64,000 bases of DNA, from NCBI GenBank assembly GCA_965217135.1, contig OZ244249.1:3162001-3226000 (forward strand). The letters run 5' to 3'. How positions within the stretch are numbered: the stretch's first letter is position 1; each line of letters begins with the position of its first letter. The notes under the pieces are model-generated. The model had not been told where the DNA came from. It was given only the letters and a program-made list of their open reading frames with translations, and made no database searches. Source of the DNA: HXMU1420-2 sp017643305 (lineage in GTDB: Bacteria > Pseudomonadota > Alphaproteobacteria > Rhodobacterales > Rhodobacteraceae). Below are positions 5,666 to 13,630 of this stretch, piece after piece. A program made the position numbers and the translations under genes.

Positions 5666-8541
5666 TCCTTGGTGCTGTCGCCCTTCAGACCCATCAGAGC
5701 CGCCGCAAACGGGTTATCAGGATCAATGCGGTCTTTCTTCTGCGGGCTGGATTTGTAGGTCTTCGGGCCATCGTTCCGGCGCGGCGGCTTGCCGCCTTTG
5801 CCCTTTTGACCCTTGGGCTTACGCCCACCAGCTTCCTGCCCACCCTCGCGGCGGGGGCGAGATTTGCCCTTGTCGCGGGCCGGGCGGTCACCCCGTGCGA
5901 TGCGGCCCCAGGTGAAGGTAAAGAACACTTCGGTTTCCGGCTCCGCATCCGCCGCGTCAGGTACGGCTTCTTCCGCAGCATCGGCAGCAGTGGCTTCGGC
6001 TTCAACTTCGGCAGGTGCCTCGGCTTCCGGCTCCGTTGGAGCTTCGGCGGCAGGCTCTGCCGCTTCCGGCACTGTCGCTTCTGCCTCAGCGGGTTCATCC
6101 GCAGGCGTCTGAGCCACAGCCGCATCGTCTGTCGCGGCTTCCGGCTCTTCAATCGCCACAGGCCGTTCCTTGATCCGCTCACCCTTTTCCGCGCGATAGC
6201 CCAGCCCCTGCATCAGATCAGCAAACTGTTCCAGCGTCATGCCGGTGATCGACAACATGTCAGCCGTGGCTTCGAATCCCGCGCGGCTGTTCTGCGAGCG
6301 CAGCATATCGGCCAGGCGCTCCAGCATGTCGATCCGGATCGCCCGTTCGCCCGCGTCGCGGTACCCGGCCATGGTGGCATATCCCTGCGGCGCACCGGTA
6401 TCGACCGGCACGGTCACCAGCCCCGGTGGCGGGGCGGAGGGAAATTCATCCAGACCCGCCGCCAGCGACCACAGCAGCAGACGCAGCCGCGTCGGCGCGG
6501 GTTTCAGCAACAGTGGCATGAAAATCGTGTACTGCCCAAACCGGATGCCGTGCTTGCGCAGGGTGCCGCGCGCGTCCTGGTCCAGATCACGCACATCCTG
6601 CGAAACGGCGGCGCGGTCCACGATGCCCAGTGTTTCGACCATGCGGAAGGCAAAACCGCGCGCCAGACCGGTCAGGGTTTCATCCCGCTGCAGGTTCATC
6701 AGCGGTTCAAACAGCGATGCGACCTTGCGATCCATGAAATGCTGCAACCGGCGCTGCACTTTCTGGCGTACATCATCGCCCGCAGCGTCGTCGACAAACA
6801 CCTCAACCTTCGGCTTCAACGCCTCCGGCCCGGCCACCAGTTTGCCCACGGCCTGATCGCCCCACATCAGGCCACCCTGATCGGTGAAATCAATCTCCGT
6901 ATCCGGCGCATTGTAGAACCGGTCAGCCTGCAGATGGAAATGTGGCACCAGCGCCTGTAGCGAGGCGGATTTCAGCGTCTTGGCATCAGCGCCCGGGTCG
7001 CTCTGGTCCAGCAGGAAACGAAATCCTTCCAGCCGACCGACAAATTCGCCCTCGACGGTCACTTCACCCTTATCGTTCACTTCGGCCAAAAGGGCCTCCT
7101 TCTGCTTGAGCCGGCGCAGCAAAACAGATGTGCGCCGGTCCACAAATCTCTGGGTCAGACGCGCGTGCAACGCATCCGACAGCCTGTCTTCTACAGCGCG
7201 GGTCTCGCTGCGCCAATGACTTTCGTCACCCAGCCAGCCCTGCCGCTGCGCCACATACGTCCATGTGCGGATATACGCCAGACGTGTACTGAGTGTGTCA
7301 ATATCACCGTCTGTCCGGTCAATGCGCCGAATTTGCCGTGCAAACCAGTCCTCTGGGATGGTGCCGCGCTCGTGCAGATGGGAATAGATAATCTCCAGCA
7401 ACCCGGCATGTTCGGCATGGCTGATGCCCCGGAAGTCAGGGATCCGGCAGACATCCCAAAGCAACCGCACCGACGCGCCATCACTGGCCCGCGCGGCCAC
7501 CTCGGCCACCTGCGACAGGGCCTTGAGCGCAATCAGATCGTCCGCCTCTCGCGCGCGGGCCAGAATCTCATCGCTCGGCGGGGTCTCCAACGCAGCGACC
7601 AGCGCGTCGACGGACCCAAAGCGCAACTCCGAATTGCGCCAGTTCAGTTTTTTCAGCGGGGTAAAGCGATGCTCCATGATCGCCTGCGCCAAACCCTCAT
7701 CCAGCGGCGGGGCCTCCCCGGTCACGCCAAACGTGCCGTTCGACATGCCCCGACCCGCGCGGCCTGCGATCTGGGCCAGCTCATTGGGGGCCAGCGGACG
7801 CATACGGCGGCCATCGAACTTGGTCAGCGACGAAAACGCCACGTGGTTGATGTCCAGGTTCAGCCCCATGCCAATCGCATCGGTGGCGACAAGGTAATCC
7901 ACTTCGCCTTCCTGATACAGCGCGACCTGTGCGTTGCGTGTGCGCGGGGACAGCGCCCCCATCACCACAGCCGCACCACCCTTCTGACGGCGCAGCAGCT
8001 CCGCAATTGCATAGACATTGTCCACTGAGAACCCGACAATCGCGCTGCGCGGCGGCATGCGGCTAATTTTCTTTTGCCCAGTGTAAACCAACTGCGACAT
8101 GCGTTCGCGGCGGACAAACTCCGCCTCGGGCACCAGCGCACGGATCGGCCCGCGCATGGTGTCAGACCCTAGATACAGCGTTTCGTGCTGCCCGCGCGCG
8201 TGCAGCAACCGTTCTGTGAACACATGGCCCCGCTCCGGATCCGCGCAGAGCTGAATTTCATCTATGGCGAGAAAATCGGCGCCCATGCCTTCGGGCATCG
8301 CCTCTACCGTGCAGACCCAGTATTGTGCACGCGGCGGCAGGATACGTTCTTCGCCAGTGACCAACGCCACCACGGACGGCCCGCGCAAGGCTACGATCTT
8401 GTCATAAACTTCCCGCGCCAAAAGGCGTAGAGGCAGGCCAATGACGCCCGTGCGATGGCCCAGCATACGTTCTATCGCGTAATGGGTCTTGCCGGTATTG
8501 GTCGGGCCTAGGACGGCCGCAACCCGGGATGACATGGTCAC
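5662..8541 (-). CDS. Suv3-like superfamily 2 RNA helicase with charged C-terminal tail
   Basis: The 959-aa protein has a compact SF2 helicase core: Walker A GPTNTGKT (12-19), DEIQ box (94-97), SAT-equivalent GSDTMRG, and motif VI QIAGRAGRG (257-265). This arrangement resembles mitochondrial Suv3, a degradosome-linked RNA helicase. A long helical middle follows. The last 200 residues are low complexity: first Ala/Glu-rich acidic repeats, then a Lys/Arg/Gly-rich stretch typical of RNA-binding tails. GTG 8541 is chosen as start because GAGGA lies nine bases upstream; ATG 8535 is the alternative and shortens the protein by two residues. Coupled to hslR downstream and 26 bp after the TPR gene. An RNA-decay or ribosome-rescue role is inferred. 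Confidence 0.9.
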   Translation of the reverse strand: MTMSSRVAAVLGPTNTGKTHYAIERMLGHRTGVIGLPLRLLAREVYDKIVALRGPSVVALVTGEERILPPRAQYWVCTVEAMPEGMGADFLAIDEIQLCADPERGHVFTERLLHARGQHETLYLGSDTMRGPIRALVPEAEFVRRERMSQLVYTGQKKISRMPPRSAIVGFSVDNVYAIAELLRRQKGGAAVVMGALSPRTRNAQVALYQEGEVDYLVATDAIGMGLNLDINHVAFSSLTKFDGRRMRPLAPNELAQIAGRAGRGMSNGTFGVTGEAPPLDEGLAQAIMEHRFTPLKKLNWRNSELRFGSVDALVAALETPPSDEILARAREADDLIALKALSQVAEVAARASDGASVRLLWDVCRIPDFRGISHAEHAGLLEIIYSHLHERGTIPEDWFARQIRRIDRTDGDIDTLSTRLAYIRTWTYVAQRQGWLGDESHWRSETRAVEDRLSDALHARLTQRFVDRRTSVLLRRLKQKEALLAEVNDKGEVTVEGEFVGRLEGFRFLLDQSDPGADAKTLKSASLQALVPHFHLQADRFYNAPDTEIDFTDQGGLMWGDQAVGKLVAGPEALKPKVEVFVDDAAGDDVRQKVQRRLQHFMDRKVASLFEPLMNLQRDETLTGLARGFAFRMVETLGIVDRAAVSQDVRDLDQDARGTLRKHGIRFGQYTIFMPLLLKPAPTRLRLLLWSLAAGLDEFPSAPPPGLVTVPVDTGAPQGYATMAGYRDAGERAIRIDMLERLADMLRSQNSRAGFEATADMLSITGMTLEQFADLMQGLGYRAEKGERIKERPVAIEEPEAATDDAAVAQTPADEPAEAEATVPEAAEPAAEAPTEPEAEAPAEVEAEATAADAAEEAVPDAADAEPETEVFFTFTWGRIARGDRPARDKGKSRPRREGGQEAGGRKPKGQKGKGGKPPRRNDGPKTYKSSPQKKDRIDPDNPFAAALMGLKGDSTKE

Positions 8542-8567
8542 CAGATCTGCTCCTCAAAAGGAACGGA

Positions 8568-9137
8568 TCATAACGCTTCACCCTCAACATATGGCTGCAG
8601 CCGTTCCACGGCCTTGGTTACTTGCTCGTGATGGGGATGTATAGCCAGAACGCGTGAATAGGCGGCATGCGCGCGCTTCTTGTCACCAAAGACTTCCAAC
8701 ATGGCACCCAGCCCGAAAATAGCGTTGTAGTTGTTCGGGTTTAGAGACAGCGCACGTTCCAGATCTGCCATTGCCGGGCCGTACAATTCAGCCTCAAAAA
8801 ACGCAGCTGACCGAGCGTGCCAGCCCTCAGCGAAATCCGGCGCATGATCGGTAAGGGCGGTCAGGTGTTCAATCGCTGCGCGCACATCGTCCACCTCCAA
8901 CGCATCCCGACCACGCTTGAGCAGCAGGTCCATCGACGGTGACCCGCTCTTGGCCCACAGCGTCTGCAATTGCCGGTCGAGGTGAATCGCCTCTTCACGG
9001 TCGGCAACGGCCAACCGTTCCAACAATGCTGATTCGTCGTTTAGATCTGCTTCCTGCGCCAAAACTGGTACGGAAAACATGACTACCAACAAAGTTGCCG
9101 TCGCGATATGTTTGAAGATAAATCTGAATGTGCTCAT
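8568..9137 (-). CDS. Exported TPR-repeat protein
   Basis: A 189-aa protein starting with a signal peptide (MSTFRFIFKHI followed by a hydrophobic core ending VPVLAQ), so it is periplasmic. Two or three tetratricopeptide repeats occupy about residues 75-180 (AEGWHARSAAFFEAELYGPA, NAIFGLGAMLEVFGDKKRA). TPR proteins act as protein-interaction scaffolds; the partner is unknown. ATG 9137 is preferred over GTG 9167 because it places the signal peptide at the N-terminus, although neither has a good ribosome-binding site. It lies 26 bp upstream of the helicase gene, probably in one transcript. Confidence 0.82.
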   Translation of the reverse strand: MSTFRFIFKHIATATLLVVMFSVPVLAQEADLNDESALLERLAVADREEAIHLDRQLQTLWAKSGSPSMDLLLKRGRDALEVDDVRAAIEHLTALTDHAPDFAEGWHARSAAFFEAELYGPAMADLERALSLNPNNYNAIFGLGAMLEVFGDKKRAHAAYSRVLAIHPHHEQVTKAVERLQPYVEGEAL

Positions 9138-9211
9138 ACCGCGTATATTTATAACGTGGCGGCTCACTATTTCCAGACACGAGCGCGTCAGAAAGTAGAA
9201 GGGACCTGAAA

Positions 9212-9502
9212 ATGAGCGAAATTCTCGAAAAAGCAGCCAGCGAACTGAACGAAAAACTGTCCAGCGGCGGTTTTGACGGCTCGGCTAAATTTGCAATCGC
9301 CGATCTGGGCGCAATCGTACTGGACGGGTCTGGCGCGCGCATCTCAGACGAGGACACCGAGGTGACCCTGTCGGCAGACGCCGAAACCTTCGAAGCCATT
9401 CTCACCGGTGACATGAACCCGACCAGCGCCTTTATGACCGGAAAGCTGACCGTCGATGGTGACATGGGCATGGCGATGAAGCTCGCGTCGGTTCTGGCCT
9501 GA
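9212..9502 (+). CDS. SCP2 sterol-binding domain protein
   Basis: A 96-aa protein made up of a single SCP2 fold, which binds lipids or acyl chains in a hydrophobic tunnel. The C-terminal motif is characteristic of bacterial SCP2 proteins (LTGDMNPTSAFMTGKLTVDGDMGMAMKL). AGAAGGGACC upstream serves as Shine-Dalgarno. The next gene, a lysophospholipase-like hydrolase, starts five bases after its stop, so a lipid-handling pair is likely. No signal peptide: cytoplasmic. Confidence 0.9.
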   Translation: MSEILEKAASELNEKLSSGGFDGSAKFAIADLGAIVLDGSGARISDEDTEVTLSADAETFEAILTGDMNPTSAFMTGKLTVDGDMGMAMKLASVLA

Positions 9503-9507
9503 CGCGA

Positions 9508-10470
9508 ATGGAAGCCGCCCCACTGCATACCGATATGTCCGACAATCTGTCTGGCGGTACGGCTTATTGGCTAAAAGCCCATGACGGGGTGCGCATCCGC
9601 ATGGCCTACTGGGCCCCTGAGAAAGCGCGCGGGACAATAGTTCTTTGTCCCGGGCGCACCGAGTTCATTGAAAAGTATGGCCACGTGGCTCAGGCAATGA
9701 AAGGGGCAGGATACGCAACCATCGTGATCGATTGGCGCGGCCAAGGTATGGCAGACCGCCTGCTGGACGATCACCGCATCGGCCATGTCAACAAGTTCAC
9801 CGATTTCCAGCGCGATCTGCGCGCCGTGACCGACGCAGCCACCGCGCTGGACCTGCCCCACCCGTGGCATATCGTGGGTCATTCTATGGGCGGTGCAATC
9901 GCTCTACGCGCGGTGATGGAATGGATCGACGTTAAGTCCTGCGTTTTCACCGGCCCGATGTTCGGCATCCGCATCTCCACGGTTTTGCGCCCGGTGGGTT
10001 GGGCGCTGGCGTATGCCGCGCCAGTGCTAGGGCTGGGCCAGATGCTGCCGCCTACCACCACGATCGACAATTACGTGCAGACCAACCCATATGAAGGCAA
10101 TGTCCTGACCACCGACCCCGACATGTATCGCTTGATGCAAGACCAGCTGACAGCAATGCCGGATATAGCGCTTGGCGGTCCCAGCTTGGTCTGGCTACGC
10201 GAAGCGCTGACGGAATCGCTGCACCTGTCGCGGCGTCCGTCGCCAAACCTGCCCTGTGCCACGTTCCTGGGGGCAAAGGAGAAAATTATAGAAACCCATC
10301 GCGTGCATGACCGCATGGCTGCCTGGCCCAGTGGTGAATTGCATGTGGTCGAAGGGGCCGAGCACGAAGTGCTGATGGAAACCCCGGATATTCGCAACAT
10401 GATCTTTGACAAGATGATCACCCTGTTCGAAACCGCAGAAACGCGCGCGGGCATGGCCCAAACCGCCTGA
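9508..10470 (+). CDS. Alpha/beta hydrolase, PldB/lysophospholipase-like
   Basis: A 320-aa Ser hydrolase of the Hydrolase_4 (monoacylglycerol lipase/lysophospholipase) type. The nucleophile elbow is GHSMGG with Ser about 126. The oxyanion segment CPGRTEFIEKYG (47-58) and DWRGQGMADR are typical of this subfamily. The catalytic His is about 286 in EGAEHEVLME. No signal peptide or membrane helix at the N-terminus. It follows the SCP2 gene by five bases, suggesting coupled synthesis and a shared role in membrane lipid turnover. Exact substrate not determinable. Confidence 0.88.
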   Translation: MEAAPLHTDMSDNLSGGTAYWLKAHDGVRIRMAYWAPEKARGTIVLCPGRTEFIEKYGHVAQAMKGAGYATIVIDWRGQGMADRLLDDHRIGHVNKFTDFQRDLRAVTDAATALDLPHPWHIVGHSMGGAIALRAVMEWIDVKSCVFTGPMFGIRISTVLRPVGWALAYAAPVLGLGQMLPPTTTIDNYVQTNPYEGNVLTTDPDMYRLMQDQLTAMPDIALGGPSLVWLREALTESLHLSRRPSPNLPCATFLGAKEKIIETHRVHDRMAAWPSGELHVVEGAEHEVLMETPDIRNMIFDKMITLFETAETRAGMAQTA

Positions 10471-10510
10471 GAACTCTGGCCAGCCGCTCCGGACGCGCTA
10501 TCATCGCTTC

Positions 10511-11524
10511 ATGGAGCGCTCCCCGGTTCTGACCACAACTACTGAAGGCATCTACTGCCCCGCTGGACAGTTCCACATTGATCCCTGGCGCCCGACTGAT
10601 CGTGCCCTCATAACTCATGCCCATGCCGACCATGCCCGCCCGGGTCACCGGTCTTACCTCTGCACGCCAGGCACAGCCCCTGTTCTGCGCCACCGGCTGG
10701 GCAACATCCACATCGAAACCCTGCCCTATAGCCAGACTGTGCAGATCGGCGGTGCCAAAGTGTCCTTCCATCCCGCGGGCCACGTCCCCGGCTCTGCCCA
10801 GATACGGGTGGAGGTCGCAGGTGAAATCTGGGTTGTCTCCGGCGACTACAAAATCACCCCTGACGGGCTGAGCGAGGCGTTCGAGCCCGTCCGCTGTCAT
10901 GGTTTCATCACTGAATGTACCTTTGGCCTACCCGTGTTCCGCTGGCCGAACCAAGTCACCGTTGCGGATGACCTGAACAGCTGGTGGCAGCAGTGCCAGG
11001 CCGATGGCAAAACCCCCGTGCTCGCTGCTTACTCCCTGGGCAAAGCGCAGCGGTTGCTGACCCTGCTCGACCCTGGCCTCGGCCCGATCCTGACCCATGG
11101 CGCCGTGGAAACCACCACCGCCGTCCTGCGCGCGAACGGCTACGCCCTGCCCCCCACTATCCCCGTCAAACCAGACACGCAGGCCGCCGACCACCCCGGC
11201 GCTCTGCTGCTGGCCCCGCCCGGCGCTTTGGACAGCGCCTGGACCAAACGCTTTGGCAAGACCTCCACCGGCTTTGCAAGCGGCTGGATGCAGCTGCGCG
11301 GCATCCGCCGCCGCCGCGCCCATGACCGGGGCTTCGTGATCTCAGACCATGCTGACTGGGACGGGCTGAACACCGCCATCGCGGCCACGGGCGCCGACCG
11401 GGTACTGGCCACCCATGGCTATACCGAGGTCTTCTCCCGCTGGCTGCGCGACCAAGGCTATGACGCAGGCATCCTCGAAACCGAATTTTCCGGCGATGCC
11501 GAAGACACGGACAACGCGGCATGA
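10511..11524 (+). CDS. Ligase-associated DNA 3'-exonuclease (metallo-beta-lactamase fold)
   Basis: The 337-aa protein has the metallo-beta-lactamase/beta-CASP architecture. The metal site HAHADHARPGH is at 36-46, further His occurs in FHPAGHVPGSAQ and SGDYK, and a C-terminal SDHADWDGL element is present. Its family is the mRNA-3'-end-factor-like exonuclease found next to ATP-dependent DNA ligases. The stop overlaps the ligase start (ATGA, 11521-11524), giving translational coupling. Together the two are expected to trim and seal DNA breaks. The usual third member, a DExH helicase, is absent here. Confidence 0.9.
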   Translation: MERSPVLTTTTEGIYCPAGQFHIDPWRPTDRALITHAHADHARPGHRSYLCTPGTAPVLRHRLGNIHIETLPYSQTVQIGGAKVSFHPAGHVPGSAQIRVEVAGEIWVVSGDYKITPDGLSEAFEPVRCHGFITECTFGLPVFRWPNQVTVADDLNSWWQQCQADGKTPVLAAYSLGKAQRLLTLLDPGLGPILTHGAVETTTAVLRANGYALPPTIPVKPDTQAADHPGALLLAPPGALDSAWTKRFGKTSTGFASGWMQLRGIRRRRAHDRGFVISDHADWDGLNTAIAATGADRVLATHGYTEVFSRWLRDQGYDAGILETEFSGDAEDTDNAA

Positions 11525-13113
11525 AAGACTTCGCCGCGCTCTTTGCCACCATCGACCAGACCACCAGCACCAACGCCAAGGTCGCAGCGCTGGCCAGCTA
11601 CTTCACCTCTGCCCCGCCACAGGACAGGCTCTGGACCGTGGCGCTGTTTTCCGGGCGACGCCCCCGGCGTACCATCACCACCGCCCGCCTGCGCGAATGG
11701 GCGGCAGAACAGGCGGACCTGCCCCTCTGGCTCTTCGAAGAAAGCTATCCGATCGTGGGCGATCTGGCAGAAACCATTGCGCTGATGCTCCCGCCCCCTG
11801 ACACGGTCAGCGATATGGGCCTGAGCCACTGGGTTACAACCCTGCAATCAGCGGCCACGCTGGACGATGATGCACGCAAAACGCTGGTGCTGGCTGCATG
11901 GGCCCAACTCGACCCGCCGCAACGCTTCCTGTTCAACAAACTGCTCACCGGTGGCTTTCGCGTTGGTATCAGCCAGAAACTGATGACCCGCGCCCTGGCC
12001 CGCGCCACTGGGCATGACGAGGCCGACCTCGCCCACCGTTTGATGGGTAACTGGACCCCCGACAGCACCGACTGGCACCAGCTGATCGAGGCGGAAAATC
12101 CCGCCGCCGACGCCTCCCGCCCCTACCCGTTCCACCTGGCCCACGCGCTACCAGGCGACCCTGACGACCTGGGCCCAACAAAAGACTGGCACGCAGAATG
12201 GAAATGGGATGGCATCCGTGGCCAGCTGGTCCTCCGGGCAGGCCAGCATTTTGTCTGGTCCCGCGGAGAGGACCTGGTGACCGACCGCTTTCCCGAACTC
12301 GCCCGCGCGCCAGATTTCCTGCCCGACGGCACCGTAATTGACGGCGAACTCGTGGCCTGGGACGGCACCGCGCCCCTGCCCTTTAACACGCTGCAAAAAC
12401 GCATCGGGCGCAAGACCGTGCCACGTAAACTGCTGGCCGAGGCCCCGGTGATCCTGCTGGCTTATGATCTGCTGGAACAGGACGGCATCGACATCCGCCC
12501 ACAGCCCTACCACCAGCGCCGCGCCGCGTTGGAGGTCCTCTTGCGCGAGGCCCCTGCCGATTGTCCCGTGCGCTTATCTCCGCTGCTGTCCTTCAAAACT
12601 TGGCCCAACCTCGCTACCCAGCGCGCCACAGCCCGCGACACCCGCGCCGAAGGACTGATGCTGAAACAGACCGCCAGCCCCTATCATGCAGGCCGCAAAA
12701 CCGGATCCTGGTGGAAATGGAAGCTCGACCCGCTGACCATAGACGCCGTGCTGATCTATGCCCAGGCAGGCCATGGCCGCCGCGCCAACCTGTTTACCGA
12801 TTTCACCTTTGCAGTCTGGTCCGGCAATGATCTGGTCCCATTTACCAAAGCTTACTCTGGCCTCACGGATGAAGAATTTCGAAAGATCACGGCATGGGTC
12901 CGCAAAAACACCCTGCAACGCTTCGGCCCGGTCCGGCAGGTCACCCCGGAACACGTGTTCGAGATCGCCTTCGAAGGCATCCAGCCCAGCCCCCGTCATA
13001 AATCCGGCCTCGCCCTGCGCTTTCCTCGCATGGCCCGCTGGCGGCAGGACAAACCGATCAACGAGGCCAACACCCTCGCCGACCTGCAGCAGATGCTCAC
13101 CATTTACGGCTAG
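11521..13113 (+). CDS. ATP-dependent DNA ligase
   Basis: The 530-aa enzyme has an N-terminal helical DNA-binding domain (about 1-200) followed by the nucleotidyltransferase core. Motif I is EWKWDGIRG with the adenylated Lys about 228. Motif III/IIIa DGELVAWDG, motif IV EGLMLKQ and motif V WWKWKLDP follow, and an OB fold closes the protein. This is a second, non-essential type of ligase alongside the NAD-dependent LigA of bacteria. It overlaps the upstream exonuclease gene by four bases. Involvement in repair is inferred from that pairing. Confidence 0.93.
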   Translation: MKDFAALFATIDQTTSTNAKVAALASYFTSAPPQDRLWTVALFSGRRPRRTITTARLREWAAEQADLPLWLFEESYPIVGDLAETIALMLPPPDTVSDMGLSHWVTTLQSAATLDDDARKTLVLAAWAQLDPPQRFLFNKLLTGGFRVGISQKLMTRALARATGHDEADLAHRLMGNWTPDSTDWHQLIEAENPAADASRPYPFHLAHALPGDPDDLGPTKDWHAEWKWDGIRGQLVLRAGQHFVWSRGEDLVTDRFPELARAPDFLPDGTVIDGELVAWDGTAPLPFNTLQKRIGRKTVPRKLLAEAPVILLAYDLLEQDGIDIRPQPYHQRRAALEVLLREAPADCPVRLSPLLSFKTWPNLATQRATARDTRAEGLMLKQTASPYHAGRKTGSWWKWKLDPLTIDAVLIYAQAGHGRRANLFTDFTFAVWSGNDLVPFTKAYSGLTDEEFRKITAWVRKNTLQRFGPVRQVTPEHVFEIAFEGIQPSPRHKSGLALRFPRMARWRQDKPINEANTLADLQQMLTIYG

Positions 13114-13337
13114 GCCCCATTGTTTTGTTCCCTAATATCTCCGCCGGTGGTCCAAGGCCGCAAGGCCGAGCCCGAGGAAGAGGCCGAATGGCCGATGACG
13201 AGATATCAAGCGCGCTGCAAGGCGCTCCATTTTACCGGCTATTGGACGTGTTTACGGGCAACATACTCTCAGCCGGCACTCTTGGCTGTGTAGCCCACGG
13301 CTCTTGACGCCCACCCTTGTGAATTAGGCCGAACGCT
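13114..13337. other. Intergenic region between ligase gene and YARHG-like fragment
   Basis: About 220 bases with no credible ORF. It holds one copy of a short dispersed element (13168-13225) that recurs at 47737-47792. No clear terminator with a T tract is visible after the ligase stop. Confidence 0.6.
13168..13225 (+). repeat. Dispersed intergenic element, GACGAGATATC type, copy 1
   Basis: Shares with 47737-47792 the order CCCGAGGA, a G/C-rich stretch, GACGAGATATC, then GCGCGC and GCAAGGCGC with near-identical spacing. Both copies lie downstream of plus-strand DNA-metabolism genes (ligase and ssb). It does not look coding. Confidence 0.6.
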
Positions 13338-13529
13338 ATGCGCCGGTTCCAGCGCAACGGGATCTTTGCCGCCAAGGGCTATTGCTTCAAATCCGCACGG
13401 GGCAAAGCCAGCTTTTCCAATACCAATTGTATCCCCGGCATGTCCGCGGGCCAGGTCCCCCTGACCGCTGCCGAACGCAACATGGTGGATACGATCCGCG
13501 CGCAGGAAAAAGCAACGGGCTGCAACTGA
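13338..13529 (+). pseudogene. YARHG-like domain fragment, probably a remnant
   Basis: A 63-aa frame (RNGIFAAKGYCFKSARGKA near the N-terminus, then LTAAERNMVDTIRAQEK) resembles the end of small Rhodobacteraceae proteins that carry a YARHG-type motif (RN-IFA--GYCF). An in-frame TGA at 13320-13322 cuts it off from any upstream coding DNA, and no signal peptide or upstream half is visible. I read it as a decayed gene tail; the ATG at 13338 has no good ribosome-binding site. A genuine short secreted protein is less likely. Confidence 0.4.
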
Positions 13530-13630
13530 CGCGCCTGTTCGCGCAGAGTTGTTCTGGAGTTGCCCCGCAGCGGTTGTGATCGGCCCGGCCCAGCACTAGG
13601 TTCCAGCACAAACCGCACAAAGGACACGCC

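Noticed and set aside
5806..6960. 384-aa open frame antisense to the helicase gene
   Set aside because: It lies wholly within the coding sequence of a recognised helicase, has Arg/His-rich composition typical of GC-rich shadow frames, and shows no motif.
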